Assembly (NCBI GenBank): GCA_001824745.1
Contig: MHSZ01000003.1
Location: 9,185 to 16,110 of the forward strand
DNA from: Candidatus Terrybacteria bacterium RIFCSPLOWO2_01_FULL_58_14
Lineage (GTDB): Bacteria; Patescibacteriota; Minisyncoccia; Terrybacterales; 2-01-FULL-58-14
Length of the DNA stretch: 6,926 nucleotides
Direction: 5' to 3'
In this document: positions 1 through 5,655 of the stretch, one piece after another
Numbering within the stretch: position 1 is the stretch's first letter
Layout: every line of letters starts with the position of its first letter
Translations under genes and position numbers: made by a program
Notes under the pieces: model-generated
The model's input: only the letters and a program-made list of their open reading frames with translations
Told to the model about the DNA's origin: nothing
The model's database searches: none

Positions 1-1
1 G

Positions 2-1321
2 CGGACGGTCTTCGCAATCTTCCTTTTCACGATCCCTTTCCAGACTCGGTTTTTCATCGGGGAACTGGGAACGGGGCCGGCGAGCGGAGAATGGACAGGG
101 GTATGGTTGTGGGCGAGCGATTTTGTGTTCGCCCTTCTTCTCCTGTGTTGGCTTTCGCGCGGCGCTAAGGCGAAAGATTTCACGCCGTTCCTCGTGCTCC
201 TCGCGGCCGTTCCAGCACTCTTGTTGCACGGCAACGCATTGAGCATCTGGGCCTTCCTGAAGGTTATCGAGGGGATCGCACTCTTCGCATATGTGCATGC
301 GCGCGGACCCGCGCTTCTCACGTCATCGGTGCCGCTTGTCGGTTTCCTCGCGGGCCTTACGGTACAGGCGATCGCCGCTTTCGTGCAGTTTGCGCGCCAG
401 CGCGACCTCGGTTTCTCTTTTTTGGACGAGAGTCCGATCGCCGGGAATCTTCCCGGGGTTGCGAAGTTTTCCGTACATGGGGCCGACGTGGTCCGCGCGT
501 ACGGTTTCACGCCCCATCCCAATATCCTCGCCGCCTTGCTTGTTGCGGGGTTGATGGCCGTAGCGTTTCTCTATCTCGTTCGCGGCGTCCGATTACGGTT
601 CGGGTATCGTATCGAGCGGCAGAGAGAGGAAATCGTGCGAGGATTGCTCGTCTTTGTATTCGCAACAGGCCTGGTCGTCACCTTTTCGCGTTCCGGGTGG
701 GCTGCGGCAGCTGCGGGACTTTTTTTCGTCCTCGCAGTCGTGACGCGGCACGCTCGTCTGCGCGAGCAGTTCGGGTGGGAGGCGCTCCGGTTCGCGATCC
801 TTCTGGTTGCGATCCTCTCGCTGCTGTGGTGGATTTTTTCTCCATTTCTCGCAGCACGCGCTTCCATATTCCCACAAGAGGAGGCCATTGCACTCCGGAG
901 TTTCTACAATCGCGAAGCCGTCGCAATGTTGGTGCGCGACCCGTTTTCCGGCGTGGGACCCGGCAGATTCGTGGAAGCGTTGGCGGAGCGGAACCCCAAT
1001 CTTCCGACTTGGTCATTTCAGCCCGCGCACAATGTGTTTTTGCTCGTCGGCGCGGAATACGGCATTGCTGCGGCGGCCGCACTTCTGCTCGTCTCCATAT
1101 TTTTGGCGGGCAGAGTTTGGCGGCGGATTTTCTCCTCGCAGGACCCCAAGACACGACTTGCGAATGCGTGTCTCTTTTCTTTCCTTATCTCGCTCGCCGT
1201 CTTAGCGCTCGGGGATCACTTCCTTTGGACGACGCAGCAAGGGCGATTCCTTTTTGCTCTTGCACTTGGATTCGCCGCGGCGGGTTTTCCCCAAGAAACA
1301 CGAATCATTCCTGTTTCCTAG
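2..1321 (+). CDS. O-antigen ligase/polymerase-like membrane protein, 5'-truncated by the window edge
   Basis: A polytopic inner-membrane protein of the Wzy/WaaL (O-antigen ligase) superfamily. Family members polymerise glycan units or transfer lipid-linked glycans; the acceptor here is unknown. The frame is open from base 2 to the TAG at 1319-1321, giving 439 codons. A TTG at 107 could be read as a start, but the residues before it (IFLFTIPFQTRFF) look like the end of a first membrane helix, so the true start lies upstream of the window. Many hydrophobic helices follow. Counting from base 2, the family-like motif SRSGWA sits near residues 229-234, a GVGPGRF loop near 317-323, and a QPAHN motif with His343 precedes another helix. 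This loop-plus-His arrangement is typical of the Wzy_C region. The C-terminus ends shortly after the last helix. The family call is fairly sure; substrate and partner are not visible. Confidence 0.82.
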   Translation, partial: RTVFAIFLFTIPFQTRFFIGELGTGPASGEWTGVWLWASDFVFALLLLCWLSRGAKAKDFTPFLVLLAAVPALLLHGNALSIWAFLKVIEGIALFAYVHARGPALLTSSVPLVGFLAGLTVQAIAAFVQFARQRDLGFSFLDESPIAGNLPGVAKFSVHGADVVRAYGFTPHPNILAALLVAGLMAVAFLYLVRGVRLRFGYRIERQREEIVRGLLVFVFATGLVVTFSRSGWAAAAAGLFFVLAVVTRHARLREQFGWEALRFAILLVAILSLLWWIFSPFLAARASIFPQEEAIALRSFYNREAVAMLVRDPFSGVGPGRFVEALAERNPNLPTWSFQPAHNVFLLVGAEYGIAAAAALLLVSIFLAGRVWRRIFSSQDPKTRLANACLFSFLISLAVLALGDHFLWTTQQGRFLFALALGFAAAGFPQETRIIPVS

Positions 1322-1404
1322 GGCGACACGCGGCGTAACCTTGTGTTGTCCGCGGAGATCGCTGACGTTACGATGGCCTCACTGCGGTATTTCGCGGATC
1401 CCCA

Positions 1405-1439
1405 CCCCGTAGCAGAACCTTTGGCACCACGCTACGGGG
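1405..1439. repeat. Perfect 9-bp inverted repeat in the intergenic region
   Basis: The arms ccccgtagc (1405-1413) and gctacgggg (1431-1439) are exact reverse complements around a 17-base loop. No T-tract follows, so this is not a canonical intrinsic terminator for the upstream O-antigen ligase gene, although a weak terminator cannot be excluded. It fills most of the 45-base segment that splits the ghost EndoQ start, and its right arm lies in the spacer of the candidate promoter at 1421-1449. It could be a small inserted palindromic element, an operator, or a terminator-like hairpin. Confidence 0.6.
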
Positions 1440-1449
1440 CAGGTATAGG
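1421..1449 (+). promoter_or_regulatory. Candidate sigma-70-type promoter for the EndoQ gene
   Basis: TTGGCA at 1421-1426 (5 of 6 against TTGACA) is followed by a 17-base spacer and TATAGG at 1444-1449 (4 of 6 against TATAAT). Transcription would start near 1456, leaving a leader of only about 14 bases before the ATG at 1470. That fits the lack of a clear Shine-Dalgarno sequence. One arm of the inverted repeat lies inside the spacer, so a dimeric regulator could act here; that is inference. Confidence 0.45.
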
Positions 1450-1469
1450 TATCCACTCACGAGTTCTTC

Positions 1470-2792
1470 ATGCGGTACTTTGCTGACCTTCATATTCATT
1501 CGCGATTCGCTAGGGCGACGTCGAAGGACTTGACGCTGTCCACGCTTGACGCATGGGCCCGCAAGAAGGGCATCCGGGTGCTAGGTACCGGGGACTTCAC
1601 GCATCCCGAGTGGTTCGCAGAACTGCAAGATCAGCTCCAGCCGGCTCCCGAAGAGGGGCTCTATGTGTTAAAAAATCCAAGTACCAAAACCCAAAACCCC
1701 AACGACGAAACGCGGTTCCTCCTCTCGGTGGAGGTGTCGAGTATTTATCGCAAGGGCGATAAGGTGAGGAGAATCCATACTATCGTTCTCTTGCCTTCGT
1801 TTGCGGCAGCGGAAACCTTCAATACTCAACTTGCCCGGCAGGGTGGGAACCTGCGATCCGACGGCAGGCCGATTCTCGGCATCGACGCCAAAGCGGTCGC
1901 CCAGGCCGCATTCCAAGCACATCCCGACGCCCTGGTCGTTCCTGCGCACGCATGGACGCCGTGGTTTTCGATTTTTGGTTCGATGTCGGGCTTCGATCGT
2001 CTCGACGAATGCTTCGAGGAACTCACGCCGCAGATTTTCGCAATCGAGACCGGCCTCTCTTCGGATCCCGCAATGAACTGGCGTATCTCCGCGCTGGACA
2101 GCGTCGCACTCATGTCCAACTCCGATAGTCACTCGGCCCCAAAGATTGGCCGCGAGCTCAACGAGCTTGAGGGCGAGGTTTCCTATATGGCCATTCGCGA
2201 GGCGTTCCGTACCGGCGCGCCGGCTCGGGCGGGGGAGCGCGAAACAGCGCCGGCGAAGCTTCTGGGAACCGTCGAGTTCTTCCCGGAGGAGGGGAAGTAC
2301 CACTATGACGGGCATCGTCTCTGTAGGGTTCGCTGGACGCCAGAGGAAAGGAAGGCGTATGGCGGCCGGTGCAGTGCTTGCGGACGGCCGGTGACGGTTG
2401 GGGTGATGTCGCGCGTGGATGATCTCGCTGATCGCCCCCTCGGCTTTCATCCGCCCGGAGCTCCGAACTATCGTTCACTCGTGTCGCTCGATGAGATCAT
2501 CGCCGATGCGATTGGCCTTGGAAGGGGGACGAAGGGGGTCGCAGAGCACTATGAACGGCTCGTGCGGGAACTCGGTAACGAGATGCGGGTACTGCTCGAT
2601 GCGCCTGGAGAAGAGATTGCGCGAAGTTCCCTCCCGGTGATTGCAGAAGGAGTGCGTCGAGTTCGGGAAGGCAAGCTGGTAATCGAGCCCGGCTACGACG
2701 GCGAGTTCGGCACCGTACACGTGTTCACCCCAGAGGAACGCGCGGCCTTTGCCAAGGGCGGGGCGCCTGATACTCAAGCGACCCTGTTCTAA
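1470..2792 (+). CDS. Endonuclease Q (EndoQ) family protein, PHP domain plus zinc finger
   Basis: Characterised EndoQ enzymes cut DNA on the 5' side of uracil, hypoxanthine, xanthine and abasic sites, starting repair of deaminated bases. This family is often mislabelled as a UvrD helicase, but no helicase motif is present. The 440-residue protein is close to archaeal EndoQ length. The N-terminal PHP domain keeps its metal ligands: DLHIHS (His8, His10), GTGDFTH, a VRRIH motif, PAHAW, the Glu of AIETGLSSD, and SNSDSH (Asp219, His221). A zinc-finger-like segment follows, with His282, Cys285, Cys301 and Cys304, then the family-typical run TVGVMSRVDDLADRP. The ATG at 1470 is chosen because it places DLHIHS near residue 6, as in the family. 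No Shine-Dalgarno is evident. An A-rich stretch at about 1669-1707 encodes KNPSTKTQNPNDET, probably a surface-loop insertion. PolX, another repair enzyme, is encoded two genes downstream, beyond a separate promoter. Confidence 0.85.
   Translation: MRYFADLHIHSRFARATSKDLTLSTLDAWARKKGIRVLGTGDFTHPEWFAELQDQLQPAPEEGLYVLKNPSTKTQNPNDETRFLLSVEVSSIYRKGDKVRRIHTIVLLPSFAAAETFNTQLARQGGNLRSDGRPILGIDAKAVAQAAFQAHPDALVVPAHAWTPWFSIFGSMSGFDRLDECFEELTPQIFAIETGLSSDPAMNWRISALDSVALMSNSDSHSAPKIGRELNELEGEVSYMAIREAFRTGAPARAGERETAPAKLLGTVEFFPEEGKYHYDGHRLCRVRWTPEERKAYGGRCSACGRPVTVGVMSRVDDLADRPLGFHPPGAPNYRSLVSLDEIIADAIGLGRGTKGVAEHYERLVRELGNEMRVLLDAPGEEIARSSLPVIAEGVRRVREGKLVIEPGYDGEFGTVHVFTPEERAAFAKGGAPDTQATLF
1669..1707 (+). 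repeat. A-rich low-complexity patch inside the EndoQ gene
   Basis: This stretch is built from runs of A separated by short C-rich pieces (ccaaaaccc, ccaaaacccc) and is far poorer in G than the surrounding gene. It stays in frame and encodes a polar segment (KNPSTKTQNPNDET) between two conserved blocks of the PHP domain. It looks like a small simple-sequence insertion tolerated in a loop. Confidence 0.5.
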
Positions 2793-2827
2793 TCGTGAGC
2801 GGTCTGGGCATCTCGTATTCGGGCGGA

Positions 2828-2836
2828 TGCTATACT
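2828..2836 (+). promoter_or_regulatory. Extended -10 promoter of the membrane protein-polX-Nudix-treT operon
   Basis: TGC at 2828-2830 directly precedes TATACT at 2831-2836, which is an extended -10 element (TGn plus 5 of 6 of TATAAT). No good -35 lies at the usual distance, which is normal for this promoter class. It sits 36 bases after the EndoQ stop, in a gap of only 74 bases. The predicted transcription start near 2843 leaves a leader of about 24 bases before the ATG at 2867. Confidence 0.6.
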
Positions 2837-2866
2837 GGAGGCGTCTTGCTGCATCTCTTATTTTTT

Positions 2867-3352
2867 ATGGCTTCGCAAACACCCCGAAACTTTTTCAACG
2901 GTACGAATCTTTCGCCGGAAGAACTTCGGCACCTTTGTATTCGTTACGAGAAAGAACTCGTCGGCGTGAAGGATTGGATGTTCGTTTTCCTTATGGCGTG
3001 GACAGCGGTGCTCTGGGTTATGGAGTGGGCACAGTTCTTCAGCGCGCGCGCTATACCGCATACGATGACGGCGGGGTACATCGTGCTTTTGGGGGCGTAT
3101 ATCGCCCACAAAGAGGTGCTGCGCTGGACCGGTATCACGGCCCGGGTTCGCAGAGGAGAACTCTTCGTCTACATCTGGTGGGGCACGTTCCTCCTCATGT
3201 TCCTTGTGGAGTATCTTGCAGGACGCTGGACGGTTCCTGAAGGCATGACGCTCCTTTCGTACGAGATCTTGGGGTATTTCGTCTTGAGCGAAGTATCGAA
3301 GGCCTTCAATGCATGGCGAGTCGCGCAGCGGGAAGAAGGAAAGGGGCGCTGA
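2867..3352 (+). CDS. Small polytopic membrane protein of unknown function
   Basis: I do not recognise this 161-residue protein. It has a polar N-terminus of about 35 residues, then hydrophobic segments near residues 37-58 (rich in Trp and Met), 66-82, 100-118 and a weaker one near 128-142, so three or four membrane helices. It ends in a charged tail (REEGKGR). Basic residues between helices 2 and 3 (RARVRRGE-type) suggest a cytoplasmic loop. The frame extends upstream to a GTG at 2795, but that lies before the extended -10 promoter, so ATG 2867 is preferred. A TTG at 2846 behind a ggagg at 2837-2841 is an alternative, but that ggagg would lie upstream of the predicted transcript start. Only 14 bases separate its stop from the PolX start, so it is probably co-transcribed. 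Being first in the operon, it may link repair or trehalose synthesis to the envelope, but nothing in the sequence shows this. Confidence 0.72.
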   Translation: MASQTPRNFFNGTNLSPEELRHLCIRYEKELVGVKDWMFVFLMAWTAVLWVMEWAQFFSARAIPHTMTAGYIVLLGAYIAHKEVLRWTGITARVRRGELFVYIWWGTFLLMFLVEYLAGRWTVPEGMTLLSYEILGYFVLSEVSKAFNAWRVAQREEGKGR

Positions 3353-3366
3353 GTGTCAACGCGATT

Positions 3367-5148
3367 ATGGCGCGGCAGCTCTCGAATCAGGAGATCGCGC
3401 ATCTTTTTTATCAAATTGCGGAGTATCTTCAGATGCAGGAAGTGGCATTCAAGCCGCGAGCGTATGAGCGGGTAGCCCGTGCCGTAGAAACGCTCGAGGA
3501 GCCGTTGGGAGTAATCTACCGTCGCGGGGGGCGAAAGGCGTTGGCCGAGCTTCCCGGCGTTGGCGCCTCGATTGCCGAAAAGTTGGAAGAGCTCGTGAAG
3601 ACCGGCCGTCTCCGTTATTACGAGACGCTCAAGCGCGAAACGCCCGTGGATATCGAGGGCCTTTCGGCAATCGAGGGCTTGGGCCCCAAGACCATCAAGG
3701 TCCTTTGGCAGAAGCTTCGCATCCGAAAGGTGGAGGAGCTCGAGCGCGCGGCGCGCGCGGGGAAACTCCGAACTCTGCCGCGGCTGTCGGCGAAGATCGA
3801 GGAGAAAATCCTCAAAAGCGTCGCGTTCCAAAAGCAGCGCGGGGGTCGATTCCTTATCGGTGAGGCCTTGCCGCTGGCTCGGAGAATCGAGGCACGCCTC
3901 AAAGAACTCCCGCAGGTGAAAATCGCCGTCGTGGCAGGGTCGCTGCGGAGGCGCCGCGAAACGATCGGCGACGGAGACATACTTGTCGTTTCGGAAAATC
4001 CCGACCTTGTGACGGATTTTTTCCTGAAGATGCCGGAAGTCGTTCACGTCTATGGACGAGGGAAGACAAAAACGATGGTGCGATTGCGCAACGGCATGGA
4101 CTTTGATTTCCGTATCGTTCCGCAAGAGTCCTTCGGTGCCGCGCTTCAGTACTTCACCGGCAATAAGGACCATAACGTCGCGCTCCGACAGATCGCGATC
4201 AAAAAAGGATGGAAACTCAACGAGTATGGGCTCTTCAGAAAGCGAAAAGCGAAAAGCAAAAAGCGAAAAGAGGCCTGGACGAAATTCGCGGGAAAAACCG
4301 AGAGTGAGATTTATGAGGCGCTCGAGCTTGCCTTTATCGAGCCGGAGATGCGAGAGATGACGGGCGAGATCGAACTCGCACGGCGCAGATTCGGGAAAGG
4401 CGTGGCACTTCCCGGTCTCGTGGACTACGAGGATCTTCTGGGTGATCTCCAGGTGCAGTCGGATTGGACCGACGGCGCAAGTTCGATCGAGCAGTTGGCC
4501 CGCGCCGCGCAAAAGGCGGGGCTTTCGTATATCGCGATTACCGATCACACCAAGCGCCTCGCTATGACGCGAGGGTTGGACGAAAAACGTCTCCGGCGCC
4601 AAATAGCCGAGATCGATTCGGTGAATCGAAAGATCGGCGGCATTACCATATTGAAGGGAACGGAGTGTGATATCCTCAAAGACGGGACACTCGATCTCCC
4701 GGACCGAATCCTCGTCAAGCTCGATGTCGTCGGCGTATCGATTCACTCATTCTTCACGCTTTCGCGCGCCGAGCAGACAGCGCGGGTGGTAAGGGCCATC
4801 ACGAATCCCCACGTGGATATCCTCTTCCACCCGACAGGACGCCTGCTCGGGAAACGGGCGGCAATCGATATCGACATGGCGGAGATTATCCGTGCGGCAC
4901 GCAGGACCGGAACGATACTTGAGGTGAATGCTTCGCCCGAGCGCCTCGATCTTCACGATGTTCACATCCGTATGGCGGTGGAAGCGGGGGTGAAGATCGC
5001 TATCGATTCCGATGCCCATGCCGCGACGCATTTTTCTCTGCTCGAATATGGGGTCGCTCAAGCGCGGCGCGGATGGGCAAAAAAGAGCGATGTCGTGAAT
5101 ACCCGTCCTGTTTCCGAGATGCTCAAACTCTTGAAGAAATCTTCCTGA
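3367..5148 (+). CDS. polX: Family-X DNA polymerase with PHP domain (PolX)
   Basis: PolX fills short gaps in DNA repair, and in characterised bacteria its PHP domain adds 3'-5' exonuclease and AP-endonuclease activity. From ATG 3367 the protein has 593 residues, near the usual length. The frame opens at ATG 3313, but starting at 3367 (MARQLSNQEIAHLFYQIAEY) matches the family N-terminus and avoids a 40-base overlap with the upstream gene. A helix-hairpin-helix (LPGVGASIAEKL, about 62-73) and a second one (IEGLGPKTIKVL) precede the nucleotidyltransferase core AGSLRRRRETIGDGD, with Asp202 and Asp204, and the third catalytic Asp at 247. The QYFTGNKDHN and NEYGLF blocks are present. The PHP domain keeps ITDH (Asp393, His394), GTECDIL, SIHS, FHPTGR and SDAH (Asp549, His551). 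Its first motif, usually DLHxH, reads DLQVQ (Gln362, Gln364), so two metal ligands are lost. A Lys/Arg-rich linker near 291-302 is encoded by a heptamer repeat. Confidence 0.93.
   Translation: MARQLSNQEIAHLFYQIAEYLQMQEVAFKPRAYERVARAVETLEEPLGVIYRRGGRKALAELPGVGASIAEKLEELVKTGRLRYYETLKRETPVDIEGLSAIEGLGPKTIKVLWQKLRIRKVEELERAARAGKLRTLPRLSAKIEEKILKSVAFQKQRGGRFLIGEALPLARRIEARLKELPQVKIAVVAGSLRRRRETIGDGDILVVSENPDLVTDFFLKMPEVVHVYGRGKTKTMVRLRNGMDFDFRIVPQESFGAALQYFTGNKDHNVALRQIAIKKGWKLNEYGLFRKRKAKSKKRKEAWTKFAGKTESEIYEALELAFIEPEMREMTGEIELARRRFGKGVALPGLVDYEDLLGDLQVQSDWTDGASSIEQLARAAQKAGLSYIAITDHTKRLAMTRGLDEKRLRRQIAEIDSVNRKIGGITILKGTECDILKDGTLDLPDRILVKLDVVGVSIHSFFTLSRAEQTARVVRAITNPHVDILFHPTGRLLGKRAAIDIDMAEIIRAARRTGTILEVNASPERLDLHDVHIRMAVEAGVKIAIDSDAHAATHFSLLEYGVAQARRGWAKKSDVVNTRPVSEMLKLLKKSS
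4241..4268 (+). repeat. Heptanucleotide tandem repeat inside polX
   Basis: Four consecutive 7-base units occur: agcgaaa, agcgaaa, agcaaaa, agcgaaa, with one base changed in the third. In frame they encode part of a basic linker (RKRKAKSKKRKE) between the polymerase core and the rest of the palm/thumb region. Since 7 is not a multiple of 3, gain or loss of one unit would shift the polX frame; only changes of three units would preserve it. Confidence 0.7.
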
Positions 5149-5154
5149 TTGGCT

Positions 5155-5655
5155 ATGCCGTTAGAAAAATCCGCCGGAGCGGTAATCTTTCAGATTCACG
5201 AGCCGTTATTTGCGAAGCGGCGAAACGCGCGGATTCGCGCACGGGAGCCGCGGCGTGAGTTTCTCCTTCTCCACTACGAGGCGGGGCATTGGGACTTTCC
5301 GAAGGGGCATCTGGAGGGGAATGAACTTCCTGAAGATGCCGCGCGAAGGGAGATTCGGGAAGAAACAGGGCTTCAGGTTGCGCAATTCCTTCCGGGCTTC
5401 AAGCGCCACATGCGGTATTTTCTCTGGGCGTATGCGCGCGAACCCCACGACAAGCCGAGGCGGTCGCTGAAAATCGTAACATTCTTTCTCGCGCAAGTAC
5501 CCGCGCGCGAAGTGCGGCTTTCCTTTGAGCATTCGGGGTACGCCTGGTTGCCGTATCGCGACGCCGTGAAACTTGCGACGTATCCCAGCGCAAAAGAACT
5601 CCTCCGGAGAGCCGAGGCGTTTTTACGGCAGCACCATGGGGTTGATTCCCGTTGA
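5155..5655 (+). CDS. Nudix hydrolase, likely asymmetric Ap4A hydrolase type
   Basis: Nudix enzymes cleave nucleoside diphosphate-linked compounds; this one resembles diadenosine tetraphosphate hydrolases, which split Ap4A into ATP and AMP. The 166-residue protein has the KSAGAVIF opening, the GHWDFPKGHLE block, and a complete Nudix box from Gly51 to Leu73 (G-x5-E-x7-REIREETGL, catalytic Glu66, Glu69 and Glu70). Downstream, YFLWAY and KIVTFFLAQ fit the beta strands of this subfamily. An Arg-rich insertion lies near residues 18-35 (AKRRNARIRAREPRR), which the compact family members do not normally need. ATG 5155 is preferred over an in-frame TTG at 5149. Only six bases separate it from the PolX stop, and its 3' end overlaps the next gene by 20 bases, so translation is probably coupled. 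RNA 5'-end or other nucleotide substrates remain possible. Confidence 0.87.
   Translation: MPLEKSAGAVIFQIHEPLFAKRRNARIRAREPRREFLLLHYEAGHWDFPKGHLEGNELPEDAARREIREETGLQVAQFLPGFKRHMRYFLWAYAREPHDKPRRSLKIVTFFLAQVPAREVRLSFEHSGYAWLPYRDAVKLATYPSAKELLRRAEAFLRQHHGVDSR

Larger units (their letters stand above)
1385..1462 (+). pseudogene. Ghost copy of the EndoQ gene start, split by a 45-base insert
   Basis: Read in frame from base 1385, this stretch encodes RYFADPH, then 15 unrelated codons (1406-1450), then IHSR. The intact gene just downstream begins MRYFADLHIHSR. Ten of the eleven residues match once the 15-codon segment is removed. Nine of the eleven codons differ, eight of them only synonymously (for example tat/tac, ttc/ttt, gcg/gct, gat/gac, cac/cat, atc/att); the ninth is Pro/Leu. 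The ghost is in a different frame from the intact gene. Its frame is open from an ATG at 1373 to a TGA at 1484-1486, running 17 bases into the real gene, so a 37-residue leader peptide is formally possible, though no good ribosome site precedes it. The best reading is a remnant of a diverged homologue; a chance match is unlikely but has not been tested. Confidence 0.5.

Noticed and set aside
697..1338. A + strand open frame of 213 codons overlapping the O-antigen ligase gene
   Set aside because: It is an out-of-frame shadow; the ligase frame has the membrane helices and family motifs.
1346..1374. Second promoter-like pair upstream of EndoQ (TTGTCC, 17-base spacer, TACGAT)
   Set aside because: Both hexamers match only 4 of 6, weaker than the pair at 1421-1449. 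It could serve the ghost frame, but I cannot support it.
1668..2450. Minus-strand open frame of 260 codons opposite EndoQ
   Set aside because: It is antisense to conserved PHP and zinc-finger coding sequence and has no domain of its own.
2808..2830. 5-bp inverted repeat gcatc/gatgc just before the extended -10
   Set aside because: It is too short, with a 13-base loop, and is likely to occur by chance; it is not strong enough to call an operator.
2795..2866. N-terminal extension of the small membrane protein from GTG 2795
   Set aside because: It would start upstream of the promoter and has no Shine-Dalgarno sequence.
3041..3052. 12-base palindrome agcgcgcgcgct, followed by a TATACC resembling a -10
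   Set aside because: It is inside the membrane protein coding sequence, is a simple CG alternation common at this GC content, and has no partner element.
3169..4746. Long open frame on the minus strand (525 codons) opposite polX
   Set aside because: It lies opposite a clearly conserved polX gene, has no recognisable domain, and is expected from codon bias at this GC content.
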